In this document: positions 9,152-17,900 of the stretch, in pieces
Numbering within the stretch: position 1 is the first letter of the stretch
How the letters are laid out: each line of letters starts with the position of its first letter
Source: Mesobacillus maritimus
GTDB lineage: Bacteria; Bacillota; Bacilli; Bacillales; Cytobacillaceae
Direction: 5' to 3'
NCBI RefSeq assembly: GCF_019749255.1
Contig: NZ_JACWFH010000023.1
Location: 1-64,000, forward strand
Length of the DNA: 64,000 nucleotides
Program-made: the position numbers and the translations under genes
Notes under the pieces: generated by a model
Databases searched by the model: none
Told to the model about the DNA's origin: nothing
Seen by the model: only the letters and a program-made list of their open reading frames with translations

Positions 9152-9212
9152 GTGACAGGCACCATCCAGATTCTGGATGGTGCCTGTCACTCCTTCTTTT
9201 GTGCCTGTCACT
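9152..9212. repeat. GTGACAGGCACC palindromic repeat (full + half copy)
   Basis: A 39-base perfect palindromic element lies at 9152-9190, with arms GTGACAGGCACCATCCAGA and its complement. A lone GTGCCTGTCACT half follows at 9201-9212 and touches the stop codon of the MutS-like gene. Read on the minus strand, the element is followed by CTCTTTTTACC, so it can serve as a terminator for the MutS-like gene. The 39-mer is identical to the copy at 11932-11970. Confidence 0.9.
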
Positions 9213-10879
9213 CAATCAAATCTTTTCCATTCTCGCTTTTCAGTGAAATGTTGAGCCAATTGATTCGCCTGGATAATGACACTTTCAGGATAAGAAAGTA
9301 CATCCAATAGTTTAATCGCATTCCTTGTCATGGAAGGTCCGTCATGGATCTTGTAATCAAATAACACCTTCCCACTTTCAATTGATTCTCGGAAATGATA
9401 ATTGCTATACAACTCACCTGCAATTTCTGTAAGCTCCATATCATGGGAAGCAATGATCGTCATACCTTGATTGAATGAAAGCCACTCCATAATGGCAGCG
9501 GATGCTGAAATTCTTTCGATCGTATTCGTTCCTTTTAAAATCTCATCAATAAATGAGATCATGGGTTTGTTCTCTTCACTAAGCTTAACGATTCTTTTTA
9601 GGGATTTAATTTCTGCAATAAAATAGCTGTCCCCTTCCAATACACTATCCTGAATGGCCATAGATGTTACAATATAACTTGGTTTCATTGTCCATTTGTT
9701 TGCCAAAACAGTATTGATCGTTTGGGCCAAGATAGCATTAATGGCTACGGCTTTAATAAATGTTGATTTTCCTGATGCGTTTGAACCTGTGATTAGAACA
9801 TTTTTATCCAGTCTCGAACTATTTGTTACTGGGTTTTCGAGGAGAGGATGTGCAATGTTCTCAAATAACAACTCTTCCTTGTCTACAAACTTCGGGGTGG
9901 TATATTCGGTTAGGGATTTCCGAAAAAACGCTATTGCAATCGCTGCATCGATTTCACCAATCGACTCCCATAATTGCTTGTACGCTTTTCGATGAGCAAT
10001 CATTGTCTTAATGATTTGATTATAAGCAATAAAATCTAATAAAAAGACAATCCTAACGTACTCAAACAAAACATCAAATTCTCCACCTTTGATATCACCC
10101 ATCGATAAAATCTTGCCCCAAAACGAAGCTTTTCTTAGTCCTTTTCCTTCTCCTTTAAAAATCTCAGTAAATACGTTAAATCTGGGATGTTGTATAGAGG
10201 CTAGACTCTTTCCTGTATGGATAATGGCTGCCACATATGTAATCGAATATAAATCATTTTCTAACGCACTTTTATTTTTGTAGTAAATTACTAAGTTTAG
10301 AATAAATGAAGCTATCAGACTAAAAATTCCAAACTCCAAATGAAAAAACATGAAGATAAACGAGATTATCGGTAATGAAGAAAAAAGGATATACAGATAT
10401 GTATGTTTCATTTTCTGGTCATTGAATTTATAAAAATAGGAAGATGTATCGGTGTAATCACGTTTTCCTAGAGCTACTAAAATAAGAAGCACTTTTTCTC
10501 TTACCTCATGATTGTTCGCAAACAGTGCATAAAGCTCTTCTTTTTTCGAAACGTGTAAAAGTTCAGGATCAATATCATGCAATTGGTTGTATAAATACTC
10601 CGAACCCAAGCTAGTTTTGGTATAATTGATCCTTTCAAATACCTCTTGCATAGATAAATCATTCCATGTTAGCTCGTCAACGCCGATATTAGAGTTTGTA
10701 TGTTTCCTTTTGTTGTTCCAATACGATGACACAGAATTGATATGGTCTTGTGAAGAAATAAACGTTCCAGTATCCCATTCTTGTCGCAACTTTATTAGTT
10801 TTCTTCGATTTCTTGTTGAAAAATAATATGTAGTGATTAAGATTACACCTATCACAATGATTGTAATCGGATGCTCCAT
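9212..10879 (-). CDS. Membrane-anchored MutS-family ATPase
   Basis: A 555-residue protein with a MutS-type C-terminal ATPase: Walker A GSNASGKST (365-373), Walker B FIDEILKGTN (443-452, compare MutS LLDEIGRGT) and ASHD (477-480). An N-terminal hydrophobic segment (about 5-20) and two adjacent ones (about 160-200) indicate membrane attachment. The N-terminal mismatch-recognition domain of MutS is absent, so a role in classical mismatch repair is unlikely. AGAGGATATC precedes the ATG. It is divergent from an Rgg-like regulator. Proteins of this layout occur in Firmicutes without a settled function. Confidence 0.8.
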   Translation of the reverse strand: MEHPITIIVIGVILITTYYFSTRNRRKLIKLRQEWDTGTFISSQDHINSVSSYWNNKRKHTNSNIGVDELTWNDLSMQEVFERINYTKTSLGSEYLYNQLHDIDPELLHVSKKEELYALFANNHEVREKVLLILVALGKRDYTDTSSYFYKFNDQKMKHTYLYILFSSLPIISFIFMFFHLEFGIFSLIASFILNLVIYYKNKSALENDLYSITYVAAIIHTGKSLASIQHPRFNVFTEIFKGEGKGLRKASFWGKILSMGDIKGGEFDVLFEYVRIVFLLDFIAYNQIIKTMIAHRKAYKQLWESIGEIDAAIAIAFFRKSLTEYTTPKFVDKEELLFENIAHPLLENPVTNSSRLDKNVLITGSNASGKSTFIKAVAINAILAQTINTVLANKWTMKPSYIVTSMAIQDSVLEGDSYFIAEIKSLKRIVKLSEENKPMISFIDEILKGTNTIERISASAAIMEWLSFNQGMTIIASHDMELTEIAGELYSNYHFRESIESGKVLFDYKIHDGPSMTRNAIKLLDVLSYPESVIIQANQLAQHFTEKREWKRFD

Positions 10880-11058
10880 AACGATATCCTCTTTCCGTCA
10901 ATTTTTATAATCTCTTTTTTCATTCCCTTTATATACAGGATAGGCACTACTACTCGTTGTCTTAATATTAAACTTACTATGCTATACATTTTTAGTATAA
11001 GGTGATTTAATAAAGATACGACAAATTATTCCATATAGAATATTCAAGGAGTGCTTAT

Positions 11059-11925
11059 GTGAAAATTGGTTCAACGTTAAATAAAATTCGCAAAAATCTT
11101 CAGATCACGCAAAATGAGCTTTCAAAAGGAATTATGACCCAAGGTGCGTATTCTAAAATCGAAAAATCCCAGTTGCAAGTGAATGCGGAACAGTTTATTC
11201 AATTGTTATTGAAAATGAACATCAACCTCAATGAATTTACATTTATTATGAATGAATATAAGTTAGATGAAAAACGAGAGATTATTCAATCTTTCACATC
11301 GTTAGAGGTTGGGGATTTATCAATATTACAATCTCATTTACAAAGAATCGAAAACTATTTAGATAATGAAAACGACCCTTTAATAGAATCTTTAAGTAAA
11401 ATATACAAAGCTTTTATCATCCTACAACTAGAGAAAAATCTTATGAAAGCGCGGGAAGTGATTAAACCCATTTGGGAGCAGATGCAGCGGTTAGACCACT
11501 GGTACATCATTGATTTTGAAGTGTTAAATGCCATTTTATTTCTATTTCCATTAGAGATCGCAAAAGAAATTACCAACACAGCTCTTAAACGATTAGAACA
11601 CTATGACCATTACAATGAAGATTTAACCTACTTAAAAATTTACTTCCATATGAATCTTTCTGTCCTTTACATTGAAGCCAAACAGTTTGAAGAGTGCTTC
11701 CAACTATTGGAACAAACTGAAACGACCTATCTTCAAAAAATGAGTTATAAAAGTACTGCCACACTATTTGAACGGAAAGCAATTTGTTTATTTCATTTAA
11801 ATCAAGCTTATGAAAAGGAATTACAGAAGATGGACCAATTATTATCAATTTATCACGATGCTCTATTACATTCACTACTACAAATGGAATTCAACCTTTT
11901 GACTAATAAAAGTGAACTTGAGTGA
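11059..11925 (+). CDS. Rgg/MutR-like (RRNPP) transcriptional regulator
   Basis: A 288-residue protein with an N-terminal helix-turn-helix (about 4-60, LNKIRKNLQITQNELSKGI then YSKIEKSQLQV) of the Rgg/GadR/MutR type. The helical C-terminal region has TPR-like spacing (LYIEAKQFEECFQLLEQTE). The GTG start at 11059 has AAGGAG 7 bases upstream. Members of this class often respond to short secreted peptides. I see no peptide gene immediately downstream, where a repeat element follows. It is divergent from the membrane MutS-like gene, which is a plausible target. Confidence 0.75.
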   Translation: MKIGSTLNKIRKNLQITQNELSKGIMTQGAYSKIEKSQLQVNAEQFIQLLLKMNINLNEFTFIMNEYKLDEKREIIQSFTSLEVGDLSILQSHLQRIENYLDNENDPLIESLSKIYKAFIILQLEKNLMKAREVIKPIWEQMQRLDHWYIIDFEVLNAILFLFPLEIAKEITNTALKRLEHYDHYNEDLTYLKIYFHMNLSVLYIEAKQFEECFQLLEQTETTYLQKMSYKSTATLFERKAICLFHLNQAYEKELQKMDQLLSIYHDALLHSLLQMEFNLLTNKSELE

Positions 11926-11930
11926 GAACA

Positions 11931-11970
11931 GGTGACAGGCACCATCCAGATTCTGGATGGTGCCTGTCAC
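11931..11970. repeat. GTGACAGGCACC palindromic repeat
   Basis: A perfect palindromic element, identical over 39 bases to the copy at 9152-9190. It lies between the convergent 3' ends of the Rgg-like gene and the following GNAT gene. Neither side has a T-run, so termination is uncertain. Confidence 0.9.
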
Positions 11971-11979
11971 TCCATAATG

Positions 11980-12507
11980 TCACTCCACAATATGAAAGAG
12001 TACATGTTTCTTTAAAGGAATATCTCTATTCACTTTTGGGTGATCGAATGTTTTGATAAAATTCATTCCGATTTTTTTCATGACGTTTTTGGAGGGATGA
12101 TTAAGCTCAGATGTAAAACTGTAAACATCCTGAAAACCCAATTCGTTCCATCCATACAGTAAACAGGCTGCCGCCCCCTCCGTTGCATATCCTTTTCCCC
12201 AAGCCTCTTTTTTCAATCGCCAGCCTATTTCGATACATGGTGTAAAATCAGCATCAAATAACGCGCGATGAAAGCCAATAAACCCTATAAACTCCTTATT
12301 CTCTTTAACTTCTACAGCATAAAGCCCAAACCCACATTCTTTAAACTCCGATTGAATGGATTGATAGAACACAAGTGTTTCTTCTTTTGATAAAGTTTTA
12401 GGAAAATACTTCATCACCTCTTCATCCGCATTTAGCAGACTGAATGGTTCTAGATCGGATTCTTCCCAGTCCCGTAATCGCAATCTAGACGTTTCTAAAT
12501 AAATCAT
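11980..12507 (-). CDS. GNAT acetyltransferase, RimJ/RimL type
   Basis: A 175-residue N-acetyltransferase that begins with the typical LETSRLRLRDW strand. It has IGWRLKKEAWGKGYATEGAAA, the acetyl-CoA pyrophosphate loop (about 90-110), and NHPSKNVMKKIGM near the C-terminus. The family acetylates N-terminal amines of ribosomal proteins or small molecules. The substrate cannot be told from the sequence. GGGAGGT lies 5 bases before the ATG. It is a single-gene unit. Confidence 0.88.
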   Translation of the reverse strand: MIYLETSRLRLRDWEESDLEPFSLLNADEEVMKYFPKTLSKEETLVFYQSIQSEFKECGFGLYAVEVKENKEFIGFIGFHRALFDADFTPCIEIGWRLKKEAWGKGYATEGAAACLLYGWNELGFQDVYSFTSELNHPSKNVMKKIGMNFIKTFDHPKVNRDIPLKKHVLFHIVE

Positions 12508-12676
12508 ATTAACCTCCCAGAGAAGTATAAGTAGACAGTTTAGTTTATCACAACCCCCTTCTCTTTTTTGTTTATTGATTGGACTTTGTCTTTCCAGACG
12601 AACAGTAGGCTATTTTATGAATCTATAATGCGGATATAATCATGATAAGGAATTTAAATTTAACGGGGAGAATACA

Positions 12677-12919
12677 ATGAAGATTTTGTTTGATGAAACA
12701 TTCACTTCAACTGACGGAAAGCAAACAAGCAGGAATATTTGGTATGGATATGCTGAGATATCATGGGGAGTATGCGAAAACAATTTCATGGATAATTTAT
12801 GTAAAATAATAAAAAATGACTTATCTAAGAATACATCAAATACGCCTACTGAAACAAACTGGTAGTTCTATGGAAGTACCGTAACTCAGGACGGAAAAGC
12901 AAAAAGTAAGATTAAAAGG
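12677..12919 (+). pseudogene. Small gene with in-frame stop, or 62-residue hypothetical protein
   Basis: An ATG with GGGGAG upstream opens a 62-codon frame ending in TAG at 12863. The same frame continues for 18 more sense codons (FYGSTVTQDGKAKSKIKR) to a TAA just before an intrinsic terminator. The continuation reads as natural protein and the terminator fits its end. I therefore suspect an 81-codon gene broken by one stop, although a genuine 62-residue protein cannot be excluded. The protein has no recognisable domain or signal. Confidence 0.5.
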
Positions 12920-12955
12920 TAAATAGCTCAGTATTCACTAAGCCATTTACTTTTT
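12919..12955 (+). terminator. Intrinsic terminator after the small gene
   Basis: GTAAATAGCT and AGCCATTTAC arms with one mismatch, 12-base loop, then TTTTT. Confidence 0.75.
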
Positions 12956-13019
12956 CAGTACAATTTTTGATACATTTGAATCGATCTAACATCTAGGAAA
13001 CCACCTCTAGCGTTTCTGC

Positions 13020-13184
13020 CTACATGATTTTCCTTTCCGAATAATCGCTCTCCTTCATCTGATATGGGAGGTTCTGAATCGATTGGACGACATTGTCGAG
13101 CTTGGCTTCAATTCTATGAAGCAAGTATAAGGTGACTACGATTGGAAACCCTACTTCACTTATTAGTGAGATGAGCTCTTGCAT
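13020..13184 (-). CDS. YvrJ family small protein
   Basis: A 54-residue protein too short for usual ORF cut-offs. It starts at ATG 13184 with a strong GGAGGGAGGAAC site. The sequence opens with MQELISLISEVGFPIVVTLY and continues with a short hydrophobic stretch and an amphipathic helix (RIEAKLDNVVQSI). This is the pattern of the YvrJ family found across Bacillaceae. Such genes usually follow DUF1659 and DUF2922 genes. Here only a DUF1659-like start is left upstream. Function is unknown. Confidence 0.75.
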   Translation of the reverse strand: MQELISLISEVGFPIVVTLYLLHRIEAKLDNVVQSIQNLPYQMKESDYSERKIM

Positions 13185-13224
13185 GTTCCTCCCTCCTCTC
13201 TAGTAAATTTCACTGTTTCATGAT

Positions 13225-13256
13225 AGAAAAAGCCGGTTCCCTCATGGAATCCGGCC
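13225..13256 (-). terminator. Intrinsic terminator upstream of yvrJ-like gene
   Basis: On the minus strand GCCGGATTCC pairs with GGAACCGGC around a 5-base loop, with one bulged A, and is followed by TTTTTC. It lies between the DUF1659-like remnant and the YvrJ gene. Confidence 0.7.
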
Positions 13257-13312
13257 CTTGTTTGTTTAGATAATCTCGTCATACAAGAATCTTTCATCAT
13301 TGCTTGTGCCAT
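13250..13312 (-). pseudogene. Remnant of a DUF1659-like gene
   Basis: From ATG 13312 the frame reads MAQAMMKDSCMTRL and then runs into the terminator hairpin. The start resembles the N-terminus of DUF1659 proteins (MAxAxxKDSxxRL), which normally sit upstream of yvrJ. No ribosome binding site is visible and the rest of the domain is missing, so I read it as a deletion remnant. The match is short and from memory of the family. Confidence 0.35.
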
Positions 13313-13456
13313 AGGTTGGGAACGGGACTTGTGGACGTTGTTCATCTGTTTTTGAAATTTGTTAGAGTAGTTACCTACCTATTTTTATCACTTGCTTTTA
13401 CCATTTTGATATGATTATTCTTAATTACTCAATCGTAAACGTAGGTGGTCTTTTTT

Positions 13457-14179
13457 ATGAGAACGAGCGAAATTGCTGAATTAGTTCAGGTTCATCCAAA
13501 TACAGTTCGACTATATGAAGAATGGCGGTTTATTTCGCCTGTACCAAGAAGAGCAAATGGGTACAGAGAATACTCTGATCTTCATCTCATGCAAATGAAA
13601 ATTGCTAGACTTGCTTTTAATCAGGAATTTATTCAGAATAATCTTCGTAAAAAGGCAACTCAAATTGTGAAACTTAGCGGCCGTGAACAGTTCAAGGATA
13701 GCCTACAAGCAGCAGAATCCTATTTGGACTATTTGCAATCAGAATATGACTATGCTTTAAAAGCAATTGAAACGGTGAAACATTTATTAGAAAACAAATC
13801 AATTACAGGTAAAATGTACTCCCACAAGTCTGTTGCTGCAATGCTCCAATTAACGGAAGAAACATTACGAAATTGGGAACGAAATCATTTATATACTGTT
13901 AAACGAAATGCACAAAATCGAAGAATCTACACAGAACGTGATATCCAAAAGTTACTTGTCATCCGTACGTTGCGTAGCGCCCATTTCTCGATCACGAGCA
14001 TTGCCCATCTATTTCAAAAAATAGAACAATCAAATAAAAACACAGATCTTCTGCAAATTTTACAAACGCCCGCGTTTTCTAAGGAATTTTTTCATGTCAC
14101 AGACGATTTAATCAATCAATTAAAAATTGCGATGAATGATGTGAAATCCATCATCACAATTTTAACAGATTTACAATAA
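13457..14179 (+). CDS. MerR-type regulator with two helix-turn-helix domains
   Basis: A 240-residue protein. The first MerR HTH is at the N-terminus (MRTSEIAELVQVHPNTVRLYEEWRFI read in two pieces, then RRANGYREYSDLHL). A second MerR-like unit follows at about 120-190 (KSVAAMLQLTEETLRNWERN, then NRRIYTERDI). Tandem MerR headpieces in one chain are unusual. The ATG at 13457 with AGGTGG 9 bases upstream is preferred over the GTG at 13445. Its 3' end overlaps the convergent helD gene by 9 bases, which suggests that the two are functionally linked. Confidence 0.8.
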   Translation: MRTSEIAELVQVHPNTVRLYEEWRFISPVPRRANGYREYSDLHLMQMKIARLAFNQEFIQNNLRKKATQIVKLSGREQFKDSLQAAESYLDYLQSEYDYALKAIETVKHLLENKSITGKMYSHKSVAAMLQLTEETLRNWERNHLYTVKRNAQNRRIYTERDIQKLLVIRTLRSAHFSITSIAHLFQKIEQSNKNTDLLQILQTPAFSKEFFHVTDDLINQLKIAMNDVKSIITILTDLQ

Positions 14180-16192
14180 TGGTGAAGGTGCTTCTTTATC
14201 CACTAATACCGTTAATTCATGCATCGCCCTAGTGGAGGCAATATATAGGAGTCCACGATCAAATTCAGTGCGATAATTGGTTTCGTTTACAAAAGGTACG
14301 ATAACAGCATCAAATTCAAGACCTTTCGCATACTGAATCGTTGTTAACAGGAGACCTGATGCAAATTTTTCCGTTTGGCCGTCTAGTACGGTAAAAGATA
14401 AGGTTAAACGGTCCTGCAAGATCTGTAAGTCTTTCTCTGTCTTACAGATTATGGCTGTAGTTTGAAAGTCATTTCTTGCTTTTTCATGGATGTGTTTCAG
14501 CATTTGTTCAAGAGTCGAATACTTCCATTCTTCTGGTTCTTTCCCGTGCCTTGCAATTGGATGAATTTCTCCATGCCTCATGAATTTTTTTGCATACATC
14601 GCAATTTCATACGATGACCGATAGGTGGTTGTTAATTCTACGTATTCTAGGTTATGAAACAAGGCTTCAAATGCCTCTTTTGAGATCGTTTCGTAGGGCA
14701 AGAGAGCCTGACTAAAATCCCCAATGATGGTTCGCTTACATGTAAACACTTTAGATAATACAGCATATTGGATGGGGGTATAATCCTGCATTTCATCTAG
14801 CACAAAGTGCTGGACGAGCTCATACTGCTTAACTCCTTTAAAGTAAAACTGGACAAATAGATAAGGATAAACATCATTAAATTCAAACCGTTTTTTCGAA
14901 AACTCAAATGAGTTTTCTCCAAGCGTTTCGGTAAAAGCACGATAGATCGCTAACGGTGAAGAAAACAAGAGACGTTTTTTTAAACGCTTGATGATTTCAT
15001 TTTTACTCGGTAGTTTCCCTTCCCGATCCCACTTCGATTTAAGCACTTGAATAATATCCTCGGCCATAAGCTCTAATCGTGTCACAACCGGCTCTTTTCG
15101 ATATTGAAGGAAGCGCCCTTGTAAATAATCAGCTTGTAGCACCACACCAACTATGGAGATGCTTTCGTTTTTAAGCAGGCTTGAGTCTAAGTTAGATAAA
15201 AAGGATTGCAGCTTTTGAACAAATGAATAATTCCCCTTCATTTTTGCACGTGAAGCCAACGCTCCATTTGGATTCGATAAAATGTCTTTCGTTTCTTCCT
15301 CAAATGATCGAAACGTGACAGCAGCTGGCAATAAATTTGTCGTAAGCTCGTCCAATGTAAAGGAGCGAATGGGCTCTTCACCAAGCTCTGGCAAAACAGT
15401 AGAAATATAATCCCCGAATACTTTATTTGGCGACAAAATAAAAATACGTTCTGCTCGTAACGTATCACGGAATTTATATAAATAATAAGCGATACGGTGC
15501 AAGGCAACAGCTGTTTTTCCAGAACCAGCAACTCCTTGAATGATGACATTATACGCTGAGTCATTCCGTACAATCTTATTTTGTTCACGCTGAATCGACG
15601 TGACAATTGTTTTCATCTTATCATTTGCATGCTGGTTTAATGTTTGCTGTAGAACTTCATCTTGTATTGTTAATGAGCTATCAAGCACATATTGAAGTTT
15701 AGAATGTTCAATTTTAATCTGACGTTTCTTTATAAGCTCACCGTCAAATTGCCGATCCATCGCTACATAATAGGCTTCACCCATTTCGAATTCATAGTAC
15801 ATATTACAAATAGGTGCACGCCAATCATAGATATACTGTGTCCCTTCTTCATCAGCAAAACCGAAGCGCCCGATATAGATTGTCTCTGCCTCACTAGGAA
15901 GGTCTCCATGATATAAAAAGTCAAATCGCCCAAAGTATGGGGAGTCGATAAGCTTTCTTACTTGCTCACGTTCCATCACTTGTGCGAAACCCCGCTTGTC
16001 AATCATACTTAAGGTTTGCTGGTAATCATACACCTCGAATTTATCAAGTTCACTTTTATATTCAACCATATATTTTTGTAAATCCTTAAATTGATGATCT
16101 TGATCCGTAATATTTGACGAAAGCTTCTTATAGACCTTTGTTAATTGATTTAACGTTTTTTCAAGATAAGCAATTTCGCTTGTGTCCGTCAC
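14171..16192 (-). CDS. helD: HelD-like UvrD/Rep-family RNA polymerase recycling ATPase
   Basis: A 673-residue SF1 helicase-like ATPase that releases stalled RNA polymerase from nucleic acid. An N-terminal coiled-coil arm (about 1-65), predicted to enter the polymerase secondary channel, is followed by the HelD-specific FGRFDFLY and DWRAPICNMYYEF segments. Then come Walker A GVAGSGKTAVALHR (about 222-235), FVLDEMQDYTPIQY (Walker B), TTTYRSS and a C-terminal STRAMHELTVLVD motif VI. The GTG start has AGGAGGGG five bases upstream. Related proteins (HelR) confer rifamycin tolerance in actinobacteria. A drug-responsive role here is inference. Confidence 0.88.
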   Translation of the reverse strand: MTDTSEIAYLEKTLNQLTKVYKKLSSNITDQDHQFKDLQKYMVEYKSELDKFEVYDYQQTLSMIDKRGFAQVMEREQVRKLIDSPYFGRFDFLYHGDLPSEAETIYIGRFGFADEEGTQYIYDWRAPICNMYYEFEMGEAYYVAMDRQFDGELIKKRQIKIEHSKLQYVLDSSLTIQDEVLQQTLNQHANDKMKTIVTSIQREQNKIVRNDSAYNVIIQGVAGSGKTAVALHRIAYYLYKFRDTLRAERIFILSPNKVFGDYISTVLPELGEEPIRSFTLDELTTNLLPAAVTFRSFEEETKDILSNPNGALASRAKMKGNYSFVQKLQSFLSNLDSSLLKNESISIVGVVLQADYLQGRFLQYRKEPVVTRLELMAEDIIQVLKSKWDREGKLPSKNEIIKRLKKRLLFSSPLAIYRAFTETLGENSFEFSKKRFEFNDVYPYLFVQFYFKGVKQYELVQHFVLDEMQDYTPIQYAVLSKVFTCKRTIIGDFSQALLPYETISKEAFEALFHNLEYVELTTTYRSSYEIAMYAKKFMRHGEIHPIARHGKEPEEWKYSTLEQMLKHIHEKARNDFQTTAIICKTEKDLQILQDRLTLSFTVLDGQTEKFASGLLLTTIQYAKGLEFDAVIVPFVNETNYRTEFDRGLLYIASTRAMHELTVLVDKEAPSPLL

Positions 16193-16565
16193 GAAATCCC
16201 CTCCTTTTCAAGTGTATCACCAAGTATAACAAGAAGATTTTCGCTGGTGTTTTAGTGGAGGGTTAAGAAATTCTATAAGAGACGTAGGGCTCACTGTCCT
16301 AGCTCCCTCAAAACTTCGTGCATAAAACCGATTGCCTCTACCCCTTTTCCTTCTTTCAATTTTTAAATTTATGAATCTATTGTTAAATGTTTATGAACCT
16401 ATTGACGGAAGGTAAGCTGAGCATTTAGAATAGCTTTCATAAACACCAAATATATATGAACTCGTTGTGGGACGTTTCATTTTCCCCAAACCCAAACTGT
16501 TCGTTTGGCCTGTTAAAATCGGGTTCATTTTTAGTGTATCTACTTAATATTCCTATTAGAAAAAG
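16193..16565. other. Intergenic region without a recognised feature
   Basis: About 370 bases between helD and the next gene. The only structure seen is a short inverted repeat (CCAAAC..GTTTGG) near 16492-16512. I find no ORF, tRNA or riboswitch here. It should hold promoters for both divergent genes. Confidence 0.4.
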
Positions 16566-16574
16566 GTGACAAAA

Positions 16575-16772
16575 ATGGGTAAATCCACGCATAGATTTAT
16601 CGTGAATGCTGTTGGCAAGAGTGGACAGATTTACTTGACCCAGTGTAAAGATAAATTTGAATTAAATCAGTGGCTGGATGCACGCAAAAATGAACTCGTA
16701 ATGGAAGAACTTCAAATTACCGATAAACATAAGCATCCACTTTTAAAGTTATTTTCATTTAAGAAACATTAA
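16575..16772 (+). CDS. Small hypothetical basic protein
   Basis: A 65-residue protein starting at ATG 16575, with AAAGGTG 7 bases upstream (an alternative GTG is at 16566). It is rich in Lys and His, with KSTHRFIVNAVGKSGQIYL then an amphipathic helix. No signal peptide, membrane segment or recognised family. It has its own strong terminator, so it is probably a monocistronic real gene. Confidence 0.6.
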   Translation: MGKSTHRFIVNAVGKSGQIYLTQCKDKFELNQWLDARKNELVMEELQITDKHKHPLLKLFSFKKH

Positions 16773-16774
16773 TA

Positions 16775-16834
16775 AAAACAGAGGCTGACAAGAAAGGTCA
16801 TTTTATCCCCTTCTAAATCAGCCTCTGTTTTTTA
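16775..16834. terminator. Intrinsic terminator
   Basis: AACAGAGGCTGA pairs perfectly with TCAGCCTCTGTT and a T-run follows. A-rich flank on the other side makes it potentially bidirectional. Confidence 0.85.
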
Positions 16835-17021
16835 AATAGGCGAAACCATGAAGCCATTCTTCCTATAAATTATTGCTTACATAGAATTGAATTGTTCCCA
16901 CTTATTAAAGAATGTCCCTGCGACATCCTCCTAAATGAGCCTTTCGTACAAGGGTCTCAACCATCTGTATTGTTCATAAAATGGTACAATATAAATAAAT
17001 GGAAAATTTGGGGGAGTTTAA

Positions 17022-17741
17022 ATGATTGTCTTGATTATTGTCCAACTGATTATCATTCTACTTTTTCTCTTCCTTGGCTGGCTTGTTCTCTCGAGAAACG
17101 CCTATTATTTAATATCTGGGTTTTCCACACGACCTAAAGAAGAACAGGAAGAATTGATTCAAAATGGGTCTGTACAAAACACCGGAAAACTTCTGATTGC
17201 AACAGGTGTTGGAATGCTTGTGCTCTTACCCTTGCACTTAACTTCTTTTGCTTACACAATGGAAGTGCAATTCGGCTTTATGCTCGTTTTCCTGCTTGGC
17301 GGGACCGTCTATTTGTCTAAATATGAAGTGGCCCGGAAACAAAAACGAAGCTATCTAATATCTTCTTCTCTTTTTGTGATTGTAATGGGGTTTGTGGTGG
17401 GTCTGTATACTTTAGGAACCCAGGATTATGAAATCAAGTTTACGGATGATACATTTGAAATCACCGGTATGTATGGCGATAAGTGGGATCGCTCAACGAT
17501 CCAAACTGTAAAGTTACTAGATGAAATGCCGCCTGTGACAAGAAAAAATAATGGGTTTGGACTTTCTACGCTATCAAAAGGAGAATTTACCGTTGAAGGC
17601 TATGGGAAATCACTACTTTTTGTTCGAAAACAGTCCTCCCCTATCGTTTACATCGAATTAGCAGATGAGAAAATTTTTATCAATGGAGAAACCTCAGAAG
17701 AAACAAAAGATTGGTATGAGCAGCTAAAAACGTCTGAATAG
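17022..17741 (+). CDS. DUF3784-like membrane protein with C-terminal PH-like domain
   Basis: A 239-residue protein with four hydrophobic segments (about 2-20, 55-75, 80-95, 112-132). An SRNAYYLISGFSTRPKEEQEE cytoplasmic stretch after TM1 is characteristic of DUF3784 proteins. The final 100 residues are soluble, rich in beta strands and resemble a bacterial PH domain (EIKFTDDTFEITGMYGDKW onward). GGGGGAG precedes the ATG. Function is unknown. It is a single gene with a terminator. Confidence 0.75.
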   Translation: MIVLIIVQLIIILLFLFLGWLVLSRNAYYLISGFSTRPKEEQEELIQNGSVQNTGKLLIATGVGMLVLLPLHLTSFAYTMEVQFGFMLVFLLGGTVYLSKYEVARKQKRSYLISSSLFVIVMGFVVGLYTLGTQDYEIKFTDDTFEITGMYGDKWDRSTIQTVKLLDEMPPVTRKNNGFGLSTLSKGEFTVEGYGKSLLFVRKQSSPIVYIELADEKIFINGETSEETKDWYEQLKTSE

Positions 17742-17763
17742 GAAATTATTCGTATAAGGTTGC

Positions 17764-17795
17764 ACTAATCACACATCCAGCATGATTAGTTTTTA
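17764..17795 (+). terminator. Intrinsic terminator
   Basis: ACTAATCA and TGATTAGT arms around an 11-base loop, followed by TTTTT. Confidence 0.75.
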
Positions 17796-17900
17796 ATTTG
17801 GTGAAATTGCGAGTTGAGTAAAGATGGGGCTGTTTGAAACCCTACCCTTCCATGAATGATGAGGTTTCTGCTCTTGAAAAACCCGCATACCCTTCCATAG

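Noticed and set aside
13163-13345. 60-codon minus-strand frame as a gene
   Set aside because: It reads through a terminator into the ribosome site of the yvrJ-like gene. Only its internal DUF1659-like start is of interest.
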